A stretch of 21,921 nt of DNA from Microcaldota archaeon. Lineage in GTDB: Archaea; Micrarchaeota; Micrarchaeia; Micrarchaeales; CABMGC01. Positions 21,242 through 21,921 of this stretch are shown here, one piece after another. The position numbers and the translations under genes are program-made. The notes under the pieces are model-generated. The model made no database searches. It was not told the DNA's origin and saw nothing but the letters and a program-made list of their open reading frames with translations. Where the stretch lies: the NCBI GenBank assembly GCA_030040265.1, contig JASHUB010000055.1, forward strand, positions 1 through 21,921. The letters are read 5' to 3'. Numbering within the stretch: position 1 is the first letter of the stretch; each line of letters starts with the position of its first letter.

Positions 21242-21550
21242 ATGTCAGAAGAACAAAAAATGCAAAAGAGAGAATCCGCGATACCAGAGAATGAAGTTTT
21301 TGTGGGAAAGAAGCCGGCGATGAACTACGTGCTGGCTGTCGTGACGCAGTTCAACAACGGCGCCAACTCCGTCAAGGTGCGCGCAAGGGGCAATGCCATA
21401 TCAAGGGCTGTCGACGTCGCCGAGATCTCGAGGAACAGATTCGTCCAGGACGTGAAGGTCGGCCAGATCTCGATTGGCTCAGAGGAGCTCGCAAACGAGG
21501 ACGGCACAAAGTCGAAGGTCAGCTCTATAGAGATAACGCTCGAAAGATAA
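21242..21550 (+). CDS. albA: Alba chromatin protein
   Basis: 102-residue nucleic-acid-binding protein of the Alba family, a dimeric coat of archaeal DNA and RNA. Seen in order: VFVGKKPAMNYVLAVVTQF with the Lys-Lys pair that contacts DNA (the acetylation-regulated lysine position in Sulfolobus), then VKVRARGNAISRAVDVAEI, VGQISIGSEEL and the last strand SSIEITLER. Length and ends are normal for the family; the N-terminal tail of about 20 residues is slightly long and charged. The start is fixed by the Shine-Dalgarno GGTG. It is monocistronic by appearance, with its own promoter upstream and a T-rich run after the stop. Confidence 0.95.
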   Translation: MSEEQKMQKRESAIPENEVFVGKKPAMNYVLAVVTQFNNGANSVKVRARGNAISRAVDVAEISRNRFVQDVKVGQISIGSEELANEDGTKSKVSSIEITLER

Positions 21551-21573
21551 TTTTATTTTTTCCCTTATTTTTC
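21551..21573 (+). terminator. T-rich terminator after alba
   Basis: Directly after the alba stop is a run of T with few interruptions (ttttatttttt and ttattttt), the form of archaeal intrinsic termination without a hairpin. The same stretch could act as the TATA region of the NUDIX gene, whose ATG is about 30 bp downstream of tttatttt. Confidence 0.6.
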
Positions 21574-21586
21574 ATTCAGTGCTCGC

Positions 21587-21921
21587 ATGAAGACGCAAAA
21601 GATAATCACAGGAGCGTTCATACATGATGGCAACAAGCTGCTGATCCTCAAGAGGTCTCCCACACTGAGTTTCTTCCCAGGCAAATACGACATACCAGGC
21701 GGTCACGTCGAATTCGGTGAAGCACTGGAAGATGCGCTCAAGAGGGAAGCTATGGAGGAGCTAGGCGCCGAGATAGACATAGGGGCGCTTTATTATGCAG
21801 CAACGTACCTCTTCGCAGAGAAAAACGAGCAGTGGGTAGAGATAGACTACCTTGCAAGGCTGAAGAATCCCAAGAAAGGGATAACACTGAGCAAAGAGCA
21901 CACCGAGTTCAGGTGGGTCAC
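21587..21921 (+). CDS. NUDIX hydrolase (3' end outside window)
   Basis: The first 111 residues of a NUDIX-fold pyrophosphohydrolase; the window ends before the stop. The NUDIX box is complete: GGHVEFGEALEDALKREAME followed by ELGAE, matching Gx5Ex7REUxEExGU with the metal-binding glutamates. The preceding FFPGKYDIPGGH and the N-terminal strand KIITGAFIHDGNKLLILKRS are typical of the MutT-like group that cleans up nucleotide or nucleotide-sugar diphosphates. The substrate cannot be told from the part seen. ATG at 21587 gives a near-leaderless message if the T-rich element at 21552-21559 serves as its TATA box. Confidence 0.9.
   Translation, partial: MKTQKIITGAFIHDGNKLLILKRSPTLSFFPGKYDIPGGHVEFGEALEDALKREAMEELGAEIDIGALYYAATYLFAEKNEQWVEIDYLARLKNPKKGITLSKEHTEFRWV

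Overview
The window reads as a gene-dense piece of an archaeal chromosome. The support is an Alba chromatin protein, a Y-family polymerase with a PCNA-binding tail, a 50-residue SecG/Sec61-beta, DUF763 and DUF460 proteins, class III (type IV pilin-like) signal peptides, TATA-box promoters about 27 bp upstream of starts, and a tRNA intron framed by a bulge-helix-bulge (BHB) motif. The 'SAMEYLMTYGWAILVI' pilin start and the split tRNA T-loop resemble what is seen in DPANN lineages such as Micrarchaeota. That placement is an inference; only 'archaeon' is secure.

Layout. 18-1382: dihydrolipoamide dehydrogenase (+). 1383-4147 (-): a four-helix membrane protein, a DUF763 protein, and a wHTH/RelE-type toxin-antitoxin pair with a strong operator palindrome. 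4250-5670 (-): a cytidine deaminase-like gene and a beta-CASP nuclease, divergent from thioredoxin reductase at 5742-6683 (+). 6673-8369 (-): a DinB/Dpo4 polymerase and an AMMECR1 protein, divergent from 8477-12230 (+), which holds a PadR-like regulator, a DrrA-like ABC ATPase, an ABC-2 permease and a surface-anchored beta-domain protein. 12227-13025 (-): an RNHCP zinc protein and a DUF192 protein. 13115-13267 (+): a very short SecG. 13268-14155 (-): an AbrB-plus-wHTH protein, divergent from 14207-17658 (+), NAD(P)HX repair enzyme plus arginyl-tRNA synthetase. 17688-19394 (-): a large pilin-like protein carrying a seven-repeat beta-propeller, divergent from 19483-21160 (+), tRNA-Arg(CCT) with a T-loop intron, a DsbA-like membrane protein without its CXXC, and a DUF460 RNase H-fold protein. 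21242 to the end (+): Alba and a partial NUDIX hydrolase.

How it fits together. Most genes are housekeeping: redox and cofactor repair (Lpd, TrxB, Nnr), information processing (ArgRS, tRNA-Arg, Dpo4, Alba, beta-CASP, DUF460), and envelope and secretion (SecG, the ABC exporter, DUF192, DsbA-like, pilin-propeller). Spacing is extremely tight. Genes in operons often overlap by 4-8 bp (GTGA or ATGA junctions), four convergent pairs touch or overlap at their stop codons, and three divergent pairs appear to share one symmetric TATA element. No stretch longer than about 105 bp lacks a gene. No CRISPR array, insertion sequence or rRNA was seen. The most distinctive items are the pilin-propeller fusion, the intron at tRNA position 59/60, the altered signature motifs of ArgRS, and the cysteine-less DsbA-like protein.
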